DNA of 64,000 nt. It comes from Pseudomonas silvicola (GTDB lineage Bacteria > Pseudomonadota > Gammaproteobacteria > Pseudomonadales > Pseudomonadaceae). How positions within the stretch are numbered: position 1 is the first letter of the stretch; every line of letters begins with the position of its first letter. The notes under the pieces are model-generated. The model was not told the DNA's origin. It made no database searches and saw only the letters and a list, made by a program, of their open reading frames with translations. Both the position numbers and the translations under genes were made by a program. Location of the stretch: NCBI RefSeq assembly GCF_026651855.1, contig NZ_CP093280.1, positions 2,458,001 through 2,522,000 on the forward strand, given 5' to 3'. Below are positions 18,169 to 26,328 of the stretch, piece after piece.

Positions 18169-18546
18169 TCAGCTGGTACGCCAGGTGATCTGCTCTTCGC
18201 CGTCTTCGCTGATGCGAATCCAGGTGTCGGCGCTTTCCTCGCCTTCCTCTTCCACCCACGTGCCCGGGGCGCAGCGCACTTCAACCTTCAAGGCGGCAAA
18301 TGCGGCGCGGGCGCAGGCGATGTCGTCATCCCAAGGGGTCTGGTCGCTTTCCAGGTACAGGCTGTTCCATTTGCCCACGGCCTTGGGCAGCCAGGTCACG
18401 GGCACGCTGCCGGCGGTGCATTTCCACGTCTGGCCTTTCTGCACCCAGTCGCTGCACGGGCCCAGGGCCTCGCCCAGCCAGGTGGCAATGGCCTTGTGGT
18501 CGACGTCGGCGTCTTTGAGGTAGATCTCGATATCAGGTTGGCGCAT
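18169..18546 (-). CDS. Conserved hypothetical cytoplasmic protein
   Basis: The 125-residue protein (start MRQPDIEIYLKDAD; ATG 18546) is acidic and Trp-rich, with WKCTAGSVPVTWLPKAVGKW mid-protein and an acidic tail. It has no signal peptide or membrane segment and no motif I recognise. It sits 18 bases after rlmA in the same direction and may be the last gene of a dapE-rlmA operon. Confidence 0.78.
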   Translation of the reverse strand: MRQPDIEIYLKDADVDHKAIATWLGEALGPCSDWVQKGQTWKCTAGSVPVTWLPKAVGKWNSLYLESDQTPWDDDIACARAAFAALKVEVRCAPGTWVEEEGEESADTWIRISEDGEEQITWRTS

Positions 18547-18564
18547 GGACGTACTCACTCGGAA

Positions 18565-19380
18565 TCAGGGTTGCAGCACAAAATAATCGTAACGCATGGA
18601 CACGGTCACCACGAAGGGGCGTGGTTGCTCGATGACCTGGGCGCGACGCTCGGCACTGGCACGCCAGCCGTGGGGCGTCATGGCCAGCAGGTTGGCGCGC
18701 GACGGGCCGTCGATCAGCTTGATCTTGAACTTCAGGGTTTCGCTGTGGGCCAGCTCCATGCCCTCCGGCACCTGCAGCAGGTGCTTGTCATCGACGTACT
18801 CGCGTACTTCGTCATAGAGCTGTTCGCGCAGTTCCATCAGGTGCTCGCGGGTGGGCCCCACGCGCATCAGGCCGCCACCGGGCGCCAGCAGGCGTTTGGC
18901 TTCCTGCCAGTCCAGCGGGCTGAACACGCTGGCCAGGAACTGGCAGCTGGCATCGGGCAGCGGGATGCGCGCCATGCTCGCCACTAGCCAGGTCACCGCG
19001 GGGTTGCGCTTGCAGGCGCGCTTCACGGCCTCGCGGGAAATGTCCAGGGCGTAGCCGTCGGCCCGGGGCAAGGCTTCGGCGATCTGCGCGGTGTAATAGC
19101 CTTCGCCGCAGCCGATGTCCAGCCAGCGCCCAGGCCGGCGTTCGGCGGCCAGTTCGGCCAGGCGCTGGGCCACGGGGGCGTAGTGGCCGGCGTTGAGGAA
19201 GTCGCGGCGGGCCTCGACCATGGCCTGGTTGTCGCCCGGGTCACGGCTGTTCTTGTGCTGCACCGGCAACAGGTTCAGGTAACCCTGGCGGGCGCGGTCA
19301 AAACTGTGCCCCGCGGGGCACACCACGCCATTGGCGGCCTGGGCGAGGCCGGCAGTGCAAATGGGGCAGGTGAGCATCAT
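18565..19380 (-). CDS. rlmA: 23S rRNA (guanine745-N1)-methyltransferase RlmA
   Basis: The 271-residue enzyme has an N-terminal zinc finger (CPIC near residue 5 and CPAGHSFD near 21), then the [14 protein letters not shown] block and a class I methyltransferase fold with SAM motif [20 protein letters not shown] near residue 90. It methylates G745 (or the G748 equivalent in relatives) of 23S rRNA. Its start overlaps the dapE stop by a few bases, so the two are translationally coupled. Two adjacent ATG codons (19380, 19377) are possible starts. Confidence 0.92.
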   Translation of the reverse strand: MMLTCPICTAGLAQAANGVVCPAGHSFDRARQGYLNLLPVQHKNSRDPGDNQAMVEARRDFLNAGHYAPVAQRLAELAAERRPGRWLDIGCGEGYYTAQIAEALPRADGYALDISREAVKRACKRNPAVTWLVASMARIPLPDASCQFLASVFSPLDWQEAKRLLAPGGGLMRVGPTREHLMELREQLYDEVREYVDDKHLLQVPEGMELAHSETLKFKIKLIDGPSRANLLAMTPHGWRASAERRAQVIEQPRPFVVTVSMRYDYFVLQP

Positions 19381-20528
19381 GCGAGCAGCTTCACCAGGGT
19401 CTGGTAGTAGATCTCGGTCAGTACGTCGAGGTCGCTGGCCAGCACGCGCTCGTTGACCTGGTGGATGGTGGCGTTGACCGGGCCCAGCTCGACTACCTGA
19501 GTACCCAGGGTGGCGATGAAGCGGCCATCGGACGTACCGCCGCTGGTGGAGGCTTGGGTGTCACGGCCGGTGACGGCCTTGATGCTGGCGGACACGGCGT
19601 CCAGCAGGGCGCCGGGCTCGGTCAGGAACGGCAGGCCCGACAGCGCCCAGTCCACGTGCCAGTCCAGCTCGTGCTTGTCGAGAATGGCCGCGACCCGAGC
19701 CTTGAGACCTTCCACCGTGGACTCGGTGGAGAAGCGGAAGTTGAACACCGCGGTCAGTTCGCCGGGGATCACGTTGGTGGCGCCAGTGCCCGCATTCAGG
19801 TTCGAGACCTGGAAGCTGGTGGGCGGGAAGAAGGCATTGCCGTCGTCCCAGTGCTCGGCCGCCAGTTCCGCCAGGGCCGGGGCCGCCAGGTGAATGGGGT
19901 TGCGGGCCAGGTGCGGGTAGGCCACGTGCCCTTGCTTGCCGCGCACGGTCAGGGTCGCACCCAGGGAGCCACGACGGCCGTTCTTCACCACATCGCCCAC
20001 CAGGCTGGTGCTCGAGGGTTCGCCGACGATACACCAGTCCAGGCGCTCGTTGCGCGCGGCCAGGCGCTCGACCACGGCCTTGGTGCCGTGGTGGGCAGGA
20101 CCTTCTTCGTCACTGGTGATCAGGAAGGTGACGCTGCCACGATGGTCGGGGTAGTCGCTGACGAAACGTTCGGCCGCCACCAGCATGGCCGCCAGGCTGC
20201 CTTTCATGTCGGCGGCGCCGCGGCCGCACAGCATGCCGTCGGCATCGATCAGGGCGTCGAACGGGTCATTCTGCCAGGCCGCGACCGGGCCGGTGGGCAC
20301 CACGTCGGTGTGGCCGGCGAAGCACAGCACCGGGCCTTCCTGGGTACCGTGGCTGGCCCAGAAATTGTCGACGTCCTCGATGCGCATGGGTTCGAGCTTG
20401 AAGCCGGCATCCCCCAGACGCTGCATCATCAGCTTCTGGCAATCGGCGTCCACGGGGGTCACCGAAGGGCGGCGGATCAGGTCGCAAGCAAGTTGCAGCG
20501 TGGGCGAAAGGTCGGCGTGGGCCGTCAT
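19377..20528 (-). CDS. dapE: Succinyl-diaminopimelate desuccinylase DapE
   Basis: The 383-residue M20-family zinc hydrolase has metal-binding motifs [13 protein letters not shown] near residue 65, [12 protein letters not shown] near 98 and SDEEGPA near 133, and the dimerisation-domain block [20 protein letters not shown]. It releases LL-diaminopimelate from its succinyl form, feeding lysine and peptidoglycan. Start 20528 ([20 protein letters not shown]) fits the family; the frame extends further upstream without homology. Its partners dapD (32 kb) and dapC (40 kb) are elsewhere in the window. Confidence 0.95.
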   Translation of the reverse strand: MTAHADLSPTLQLACDLIRRPSVTPVDADCQKLMMQRLGDAGFKLEPMRIEDVDNFWASHGTQEGPVLCFAGHTDVVPTGPVAAWQNDPFDALIDADGMLCGRGAADMKGSLAAMLVAAERFVSDYPDHRGSVTFLITSDEEGPAHHGTKAVVERLAARNERLDWCIVGEPSSTSLVGDVVKNGRRGSLGATLTVRGKQGHVAYPHLARNPIHLAAPALAELAAEHWDDGNAFFPPTSFQVSNLNAGTGATNVIPGELTAVFNFRFSTESTVEGLKARVAAILDKHELDWHVDWALSGLPFLTEPGALLDAVSASIKAVTGRDTQASTSGGTSDGRFIATLGTQVVELGPVNATIHQVNERVLASDLDVLTEIYYQTLVKLLA

Positions 20529-20627
20529 GAAAGACTCCGGATACAGAACGGGCAATGAAGGGCCGTAATGGTAAAGCAAATTGCCCCCAGTGTACGGCCC
20601 TTTCGCCATTCGGCCCTTGCGTGCGCG

Positions 20628-21167
20628 TTACTCGGCCAGTTGCAGGGTTAGGCTGCCCTGCAGCAGGGTTTCGTCGGCCCGGCGCAGTTCCCCGAGGGGA
20701 AGCGCGGGTGTCACCTGCAGGCTCATGGTCCACTCACTGCCGGCCAGTGCCTGGCCGGCGCTGACAGGCACTATCCGTTGCCCGGGCCGCACGTCCAGTT
20801 CTCGCAGGCCGGTGCCCCCCTGATCAACGTTGGCCAGGTCCACCGCCCTGCCATCCACCATGGCTTCCAGCAGGCGCAGGTTCAACTGCCCGGCATCGGC
20901 GAAGCGCGCCAGCCCGCCCTCACTGGCACCGAGCAGGTCGATGGCCAGCGGTGACGGTTGCGGGCAACTTACCTGCACCCGCACCTTGCGTGTCGCCAGG
21001 CTGTGAGCCTGGCTGAAGCGGTCCAGGGTAGTGCCGGCGGGCAATTGCAGTTGGCCGTAGTCCAGCTGGGCGTGGTCCAGCTGGAGGTGGCAGGGTTCGG
21101 CCGCCTGGCTGCCCAGGGCGGCGAACGCCAGCCCCAGGCCCAGCGGAAGACAAAGTCGTTTCATCAT
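20628..21167 (-). CDS. Exported fimbrial-operon protein, probable minor subunit
   Basis: The 179-residue protein has a signal peptide (cleavage after GSQAA) and a beta-rich body with one N-terminal Cys (EPCHLQLDH) and a second in VSCPQPS, spaced as in the disulfide of chaperone-usher pilins. It starts 7 bases after the usher stop, as the last gene of the operon. It resembles DUF1120-type subunits more than classical FimA. A tip adhesin or terminator role is inferred from position only. Confidence 0.72.
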   Translation of the reverse strand: MMKRLCLPLGLGLAFAALGSQAAEPCHLQLDHAQLDYGQLQLPAGTTLDRFSQAHSLATRKVRVQVSCPQPSPLAIDLLGASEGGLARFADAGQLNLRLLEAMVDGRAVDLANVDQGGTGLRELDVRPGQRIVPVSAGQALAGSEWTMSLQVTPALPLGELRRADETLLQGSLTLQLAE

Positions 21168-21174
21168 GCAAGCC

Positions 21175-23625
21175 TCAGGTTGATGGGCAGTGGGCGTCGA
21201 GTTGTTCGTAGGGGCTGTCCAGGTCGGGCTGGTGGGGCAACTCGAACGCCAGGTCGCACAGCCGCTGGCCGCGGCGCGACACAGTCAGGCCCTGGGCGTC
21301 GGCGTTCTCCAGGAACACCTGGCCGCCGTCGAGCACCGCCGTGACGAACTGACCCTGGGCATTGACCACGCTGTCCCCTTTGTTCAGCCGTGCTCGGCTG
21401 GCAGTATCCAAGGTCAACAGCACGCGGCGGTTATGGACCACGGAAAATGTCAGGTGGTGCACCGAACCACGCCCGGCGGTCACCGATTGATGGCCGTTCA
21501 CCACGTCCACCGACCTGGGCAGGCTGCGCGTGGCGACTTCGACCTGGCCGGGTTGGTAGGCGGGCAGGTGCGCCACCACGGCCTGCCCGGACCGGTCGGT
21601 CCAGACCGGCCCGCTGGGGGTTTGCAATTTGATCCCGGCCACATCGCCGACCCGGGCGATGGCGAAGGTGTCGCCAATGGCGTACGGCGAGAAGGTCACG
21701 CCGTCACCGTGCAGCGCCACGGCGCCACTGGCCTGGGCACTGACGCCACGCCTGCCTTCGTTGCCCTGGGTGAGCGACAGTTGCGTGCGGGCACTGTCGG
21801 TCAGCAGATTGACGCCCGCGCTCAGTGAACGACGCGCCTCCAGGTCTTCGTACTCGGCACTCAGGCTGGTTTGCACGCGGTCGCTGAGCTGGCTGTTGAG
21901 GGTGCTACCGATCGTTTGCCGCTCACCGCGCCGTCCCGCGTAGCTGCGCAGCCGATTCCCGGTGCCCAGTGGCAAGCTGGCCGTGAGGTACACCGCCGAC
22001 TGTTCCTGCTGATCGAAGCGGTCGCGCTCGTCGCGGTAACGGCGCAGTTGGCGTGTGTTGTGCTCCAGCCGCACGCCCAGGTTGACCTTGCCGACGGTGC
22101 GGTTCCAGCTGCCGGTCAGGTAGTCGCTGCGTTGCCCGTCGAACTGCACGGCACTGGCGTAGGTGGCGGAAAACGCGCCGAAGGTCGGGTCGTTCCAGCT
22201 CAGGGACACGCCGTACTGGTCACGGCTGCTGCGGTAGTAGTGGCGGTCATCGTAGCGCCGGGGCAGGGTATCGGAAAGGTCTCGATAACCCGGGGTTTCG
22301 CGGCTCACGTTGAGGGCGGTAGAAAGCCGATAAGGCCATTTGACCGAGAGTTGCCCGTTGAACTGGGCGCCGCGGGTGCCCTGGGGGCCGCCATGGGATG
22401 CGAGGGTGCCCATCGCTACGGCGATGTCCGGTGTGATAGTGGTTTCAAAGGTCAGGCCGCCGGCCTGGTAGTCGTGGTCACTGACCGTGCCACCCAAGGC
22501 AAAGCGGTGGCGGTCGCCCAGCAGCCAGCCATTGGAGGCCGTGGCCACCAGCGGCGCGTTGAGGTCATTGGAGTGGAAGGTTCGCACCTTGCCCACGGCA
22601 AACGACAGCCCGCCAGCCACACGGGTGGCGGTACCCAGGTTGATGGCCGGAACGGTGAAGCGCTGCTCGCGGCCGCTGGTCTCGAGCACTCGTACTTCCA
22701 GGTCGCTGCTGCCGTTGAGCAGTGTCAGGTCGCGCAGCTCGAAGGGCCCGGCGGGTACCAGCTGGTCGTGGATCAACGCACCGGCCTGGCGGACTTCCAC
22801 GCGGGCGCTGTCCTGGGCAAAGCCCTGAACCTGCACGCCACTTTGCCCACGGCGTTGCAGGGCGGCTTCCGGCACCAGCTGCAGGCCGGTGATCGGGGTG
22901 CCGGGCAGTACCGAATGGTTGATATTGATCTCGCCCAGTTGCATTAGCATGCCCTGCGCCACCAGCGTTTTCTGCGCATAGGTATACAGGTTCTCGGTGC
23001 GGGCACCGTCGTCGAATGCGCTGTAGCTATGGCGGCTGCGCACAAGCCAGTCGCCCAGGTTGAAGCCCAGCTCGGCATTGGCTGCCTTGTAGTGGCTGGA
23101 GTGGCCCTGGTACTGGTTGGTGGCGCCGTAAATCTCATAGTTGAGGGCAGCGGCACTGCCGCCGCCCTGGAAGGGTGCTGTGCGGGTGGGCGCCCGCTGC
23201 AGGCTGTCGTCACTGGCGAGCAAGTCGATCTGCTGGCGCTCGGGGCGCAATTTGATCTCGGTGCGCGGGTACGCGGCGAGGTAGTCGTGACAGCGTGCCT
23301 GCGCATCGGCGCCGGGTGGTACGCGCAGGCCGCCCTTGGCCAACAGGTCGGCACTGAAACAGGGTTGGCCCTGGTCATCGAAGGTTGTATCAACGGCCCC
23401 CATGGGCTGGCCATTGACTGTCAGATTTACCCGTCGAGTACCGGGCGCAAAACGCGGCGCCTGGGAAAAATACTGGCTCAGATTGGGGTCGATGCCACGC
23501 TGCCTCAGGGTCTGGGCATCAAAGCCGCCGGGCGCTGCCAGTAGCCCCTCGGCAGGCAAGGCTATGGCGCAGGTGCCCAGGGCGCAATAGAGCGGCCAGC
23601 GCCGCAAGGGGCCGAGTGTGCTCAT
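21175..23625 (-). CDS. Outer-membrane fimbrial usher (FimD/PapC family)
   Basis: The 816-residue protein has a signal peptide, an N-terminal chaperone-binding domain (VNLTVNGQPMGAVDTTF), then the 24-strand pore with a plug region (QRRGQSGVQVQGFAQDSARV near residue 255 and AGPFELRDL). C-terminal domains close with CDLAFELP and a final Cys, giving the usual C-terminal disulfide. Length is typical. The start at 23625 overlaps the chaperone stop codon by four bases, so the two are translationally coupled. Confidence 0.92.
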   Translation of the reverse strand: MSTLGPLRRWPLYCALGTCAIALPAEGLLAAPGGFDAQTLRQRGIDPNLSQYFSQAPRFAPGTRRVNLTVNGQPMGAVDTTFDDQGQPCFSADLLAKGGLRVPPGADAQARCHDYLAAYPRTEIKLRPERQQIDLLASDDSLQRAPTRTAPFQGGGSAAALNYEIYGATNQYQGHSSHYKAANAELGFNLGDWLVRSRHSYSAFDDGARTENLYTYAQKTLVAQGMLMQLGEININHSVLPGTPITGLQLVPEAALQRRGQSGVQVQGFAQDSARVEVRQAGALIHDQLVPAGPFELRDLTLLNGSSDLEVRVLETSGREQRFTVPAINLGTATRVAGGLSFAVGKVRTFHSNDLNAPLVATASNGWLLGDRHRFALGGTVSDHDYQAGGLTFETTITPDIAVAMGTLASHGGPQGTRGAQFNGQLSVKWPYRLSTALNVSRETPGYRDLSDTLPRRYDDRHYYRSSRDQYGVSLSWNDPTFGAFSATYASAVQFDGQRSDYLTGSWNRTVGKVNLGVRLEHNTRQLRRYRDERDRFDQQEQSAVYLTASLPLGTGNRLRSYAGRRGERQTIGSTLNSQLSDRVQTSLSAEYEDLEARRSLSAGVNLLTDSARTQLSLTQGNEGRRGVSAQASGAVALHGDGVTFSPYAIGDTFAIARVGDVAGIKLQTPSGPVWTDRSGQAVVAHLPAYQPGQVEVATRSLPRSVDVVNGHQSVTAGRGSVHHLTFSVVHNRRVLLTLDTASRARLNKGDSVVNAQGQFVTAVLDGGQVFLENADAQGLTVSRRGQRLCDLAFELPHQPDLDSPYEQLDAHCPST

Positions 23626-24356
23626 TGGGCACAGCCTTGGACATCGGGCGAGCACGCTAGCGGCGCCTCATAGGGCTTGCCCTGGAAGCCATACTGGCTG
23701 GCCGGGTGCAGGCGCACGCTGCGCACCTTGCCGGGGCTCAGGGGCGTCGGTAACGGCAGGGTCAGCGCTCTGCGCGGTAATACGTAGGTGTGAGGCAGGG
23801 CCAGCATGACATTGTCGGGCAATATCGTGACGCGTTGACCGAGCCGCACGATGTAGGGGCTGTCATTATTGAGGGCGATACCTGCGCTTGTCTGACGCCA
23901 TTCCAGGTGTTTCCAGGGTTGCGGGTCTTCGGCCAGGCCCTCGGGGTGCAGGATTACCGGTATGTTCTGGCGCACCGTGACGTTCAGGTCGCCAGGGCTG
24001 CCTGGCTTGCGCTCGGGTATGCCTTCAAAGATCACGCGTAGCATCTGTTGGTTGGCAATCGTTTGCCCAGGTTTGAGAAGGAAACGTACCAATTGCTTTT
24101 CCCCTGCTTCCACGCGCGTGACGGGAGGGCTGATCAGCAGGTACGGTTGCGGTTTTTGCTCAAGGTCAGTGGCCGTGGTGTAGAGCAGCGCGGCCACCTG
24201 GTCGGTGTTGGTGACATTGAGGCTGGCTTCGCCGTCGGCGACGTTCACGCGCAGTACGGTAGTCTCGGGTACCATCCCGGCGGCCATGCTCTGGGTGGTC
24301 AAGCCGAGGGCGAGCGTGGGCACTACCAGCCACTGGAAAGTGTTGGGCAGGTTCAT
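23622..24356 (-). CDS. Periplasmic fimbrial chaperone (PapD family)
   Basis: The 244-residue protein has a signal peptide (cleavage after TQSMAA) and two Ig-like domains. The first carries the subunit-donor G1 strand followed by the conserved RVIFEGIPERKP; DLNVTVRQNIPVIL follows, with the Arg expected to anchor the pilin C terminus. The second domain ends in a Cys-rich tail (ACSPDVQGCAQ), unusual for the family. It delivers subunits to the adjacent usher. Confidence 0.9.
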   Translation of the reverse strand: MNLPNTFQWLVVPTLALGLTTQSMAAGMVPETTVLRVNVADGEASLNVTNTDQVAALLYTTATDLEQKPQPYLLISPPVTRVEAGEKQLVRFLLKPGQTIANQQMLRVIFEGIPERKPGSPGDLNVTVRQNIPVILHPEGLAEDPQPWKHLEWRQTSAGIALNNDSPYIVRLGQRVTILPDNVMLALPHTYVLPRRALTLPLPTPLSPGKVRSVRLHPASQYGFQGKPYEAPLACSPDVQGCAQ

Positions 24357-24432
24357 CGGAAGCTCTGATGGGAAAATGGGGGCTGCGAGGGTAAAGCGGG
24401 CGCCATGCGGGGTCATGGCGCCCAGAGGTCGG

Positions 24433-25074
24433 TTACATCAGGTAAACGACTTCCATGGTCAGGCTGCTGTCAATTTCCAGCGCGCCAGACATGTCCAGTT
24501 GCTCGGATGGCCGGATGGTCGGCTTGAGTTGCAGGGTACCGGTGTAGGTGGTGAACGCTTTCGGCGTGGTTTCGCCCTCGGCGGCGAAGGACGTGAAGTG
24601 TTGCTTGCTGATCTGGCCATAGCCGTTTTTCGCCCAGTTAGTCTTGTCGGTGCTGTGGATCACGTCCACCGGCTGGCCGTCGCCCAGGGCCTTGCTTTGT
24701 GGATGTTGCACCCAAAGGCGTCCGATGGCTTCTCCGTTGACGTCTTTGCCGAAGCCGAAATAGTTGATGTGAGCAGCGTTATCGTTGTGCTCAGGTTTGT
24801 TGTCGACCCACCGGGTGGCTACAGGGGTGGCGCTGGTGCAGTTGATGCTGAAATTCAGGTTTTTCGACGCAACGGTTGTGGAGGCGGTCGGGTCGGCGTT
24901 CAGGTCGGCGTGTGACAGTTGGTATTCGACCTTCCCGGCGTTCTGGAAGCTCGGTTCACAAGCCGTAGGAACGACCGAGCCGGTGACGGTCAGTTCGGCG
25001 GTGGTGCCAGCCATGGCGGCGGAGCTGGCGGCCAGCAGGCAAATGGCGATGAGGCTTTTTGGAGTGCGAATCAT
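24433..25074 (-). CDS. Major fimbrial subunit, DUF1120-type
   Basis: The 213-residue protein has a signal peptide (cleavage after AAMAG) and begins its mature part TTAELTVTGSVVPTACEPSF, as pilins do with an N-terminal donor strand followed by the first disulfide Cys; the second Cys is in FSINCTS. The C terminus has the hydrophobic/aromatic pilin end (MEVVYLM). It is the first gene of a four-gene operon (subunit, chaperone, usher, second subunit). GC content appears lower than in its neighbours. Confidence 0.82.
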   Translation of the reverse strand: MIRTPKSLIAICLLAASSAAMAGTTAELTVTGSVVPTACEPSFQNAGKVEYQLSHADLNADPTASTTVASKNLNFSINCTSATPVATRWVDNKPEHNDNAAHINYFGFGKDVNGEAIGRLWVQHPQSKALGDGQPVDVIHSTDKTNWAKNGYGQISKQHFTSFAAEGETTPKAFTTYTGTLQLKPTIRPSEQLDMSGALEIDSSLTMEVVYLM

Positions 25075-25101
25075 GGACGTATTCCTTTCTCTTGGTTAAG
25101 T

Positions 25102-25142
25102 GTTGACTGAAGCCCCCTGGGTGTTCCCGGGGTGACTTCAAC
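25102..25142 (-). other. Imperfect long hairpin in the fimbrial leader
   Basis: GTTGA and CAAC ends with inner CCCC/GGGG blocks can pair, with small bulges, 28 bases before the subunit start codon. It is followed by AAGGAA near the ATG. It could stabilise the message or affect translation; nothing shows which. Confidence 0.4.
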
Positions 25143-25210
25143 GAGAGAAAGTTTAAGGATGTGACTTGGTCGGCCCTATCAGACGGTTCTGTTTGATTTT
25201 GTGATTTGTC

Positions 25211-26180
25211 CTAGGAATTTTCGTGTCCGGGACCGGGTGTGGGGTGGGTACCCGGCGGCGCGATTTTTCCGTCGGTCATCGGGCAGGTTTGGCTGGAAGA
25301 GGACAAAAGCACCGGCAGCGTCAGCAGCCAGGGTGCGGGCGCCAACGGTGCGGGTGCAATGACCATTGCCACGGACCACGCGAGCGTGGTGAGGGTCAGC
25401 AGCAATGCGATGCCAATGATGATCCACGGCAGCCAGCCGACCAGAAAGTGGGAGCGTTGAGCGAGACTCAATCTTCCCGCCTGAAAAAACACACCCCGGT
25501 GGTGTTTGAGAATTTGGATGGCGCCGTAGGCCCAACGAAAGCATTGTTTCTGGAAGTCTTCAAACGTGTGGAGAATAAGTCTCCGGCCATAGCTTTCGGT
25601 ACAGTAAGCGCTGGCATGGCCATGGCTGAGAATGTTCAGGCCTAGTTCCGCATCTTCGCATATGCACCAGGGCGCCCACTTCAGTGCGTCCGGGATATAG
25701 CGCCCGCAGTTGGGTGAAGCGGCTCAGGATGACCGCGCAAGCGTCTCGGGCCTCGATGTGCTCCCCCACGATGACGCGCACGACACTGAGGTTACTTGTC
25801 GCCAGTGCAATGCCGGCCGCCAGCTCAATTTCGTTCTGGTCCAGGTCTTCGCCGATCCAGATGCCCAGTGTCACTTTGATGCCCAGCGACTCTGCGACTG
25901 TACAGATGGCTTCATTGGCTCCAGTGCTGGCATAACATCTTATGTGGTCGGTCCATTGACCGAGCAGGGTCAAATCGCGACGTATGCTATCGACGGGAGA
26001 TGTTTTCAAGTTGTCCGGTGTTTGTCTGGCTCGAAACGGAGCGTAGGAGAAGCCTGATACTTTCAAGGGCCAGGAAGGGGGCAGGGACTTTGTATCTTTC
26101 CAGTAGCTCGGGAAGCGTGGGTTGATATTCAACGAGGGCTCGCCGGCGTTTGCCAGAGTATTGCGAGGGGCGGAGTTCAT
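25211..26180 (-). pseudogene. Decayed paralogue of ndvB with internal deletion and frameshift
   Basis: Read on the minus strand, the first 165 codons match the GH17-like N-terminal domain of the neighbouring ndvB (VSGFSYAPFRARQTPDN against ISGFSYSPFRLGQSP, and VVRVIVGE against VVRVVVGN). At about 25690 the homology jumps, in another frame, to the glycosyltransferase part: WCICEDAELGLNILSHGHAS against WCICEDAELGLRVFEKGYSA, then QKQCFRWAYGAIQILKH and the membrane segment HFLVGWLPW. About 430 residues are missing in between, and the C terminus is cut short. It has the same orientation as ndvB and lies just downstream, so it looks like an old tandem paralogue. Confidence 0.9.
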
Positions 26181-26298
26181 CTTGTTATGGCCTCCTGTGC
26201 AAGTTGTGTTTTAAACCTCGATGGTTTTGATTGCAACAGGCGTATGTAATGATTCAAATGGGCGGAATTTGTTATCTCGTTTGCATCTTTTGCGCGCG

Positions 26299-26322
26299 AA
26301 AAAAAGCCCGCTGGCGCGGGCT
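26299..26322 (-). terminator. Intrinsic terminator of ndvB
   Basis: On the minus strand AGCCCGC-GCCA-GCGGGCT is followed by seven T. It lies seven bases beyond the ndvB stop codon. Confidence 0.92.
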
Positions 26323-26328
26323 TCATCA

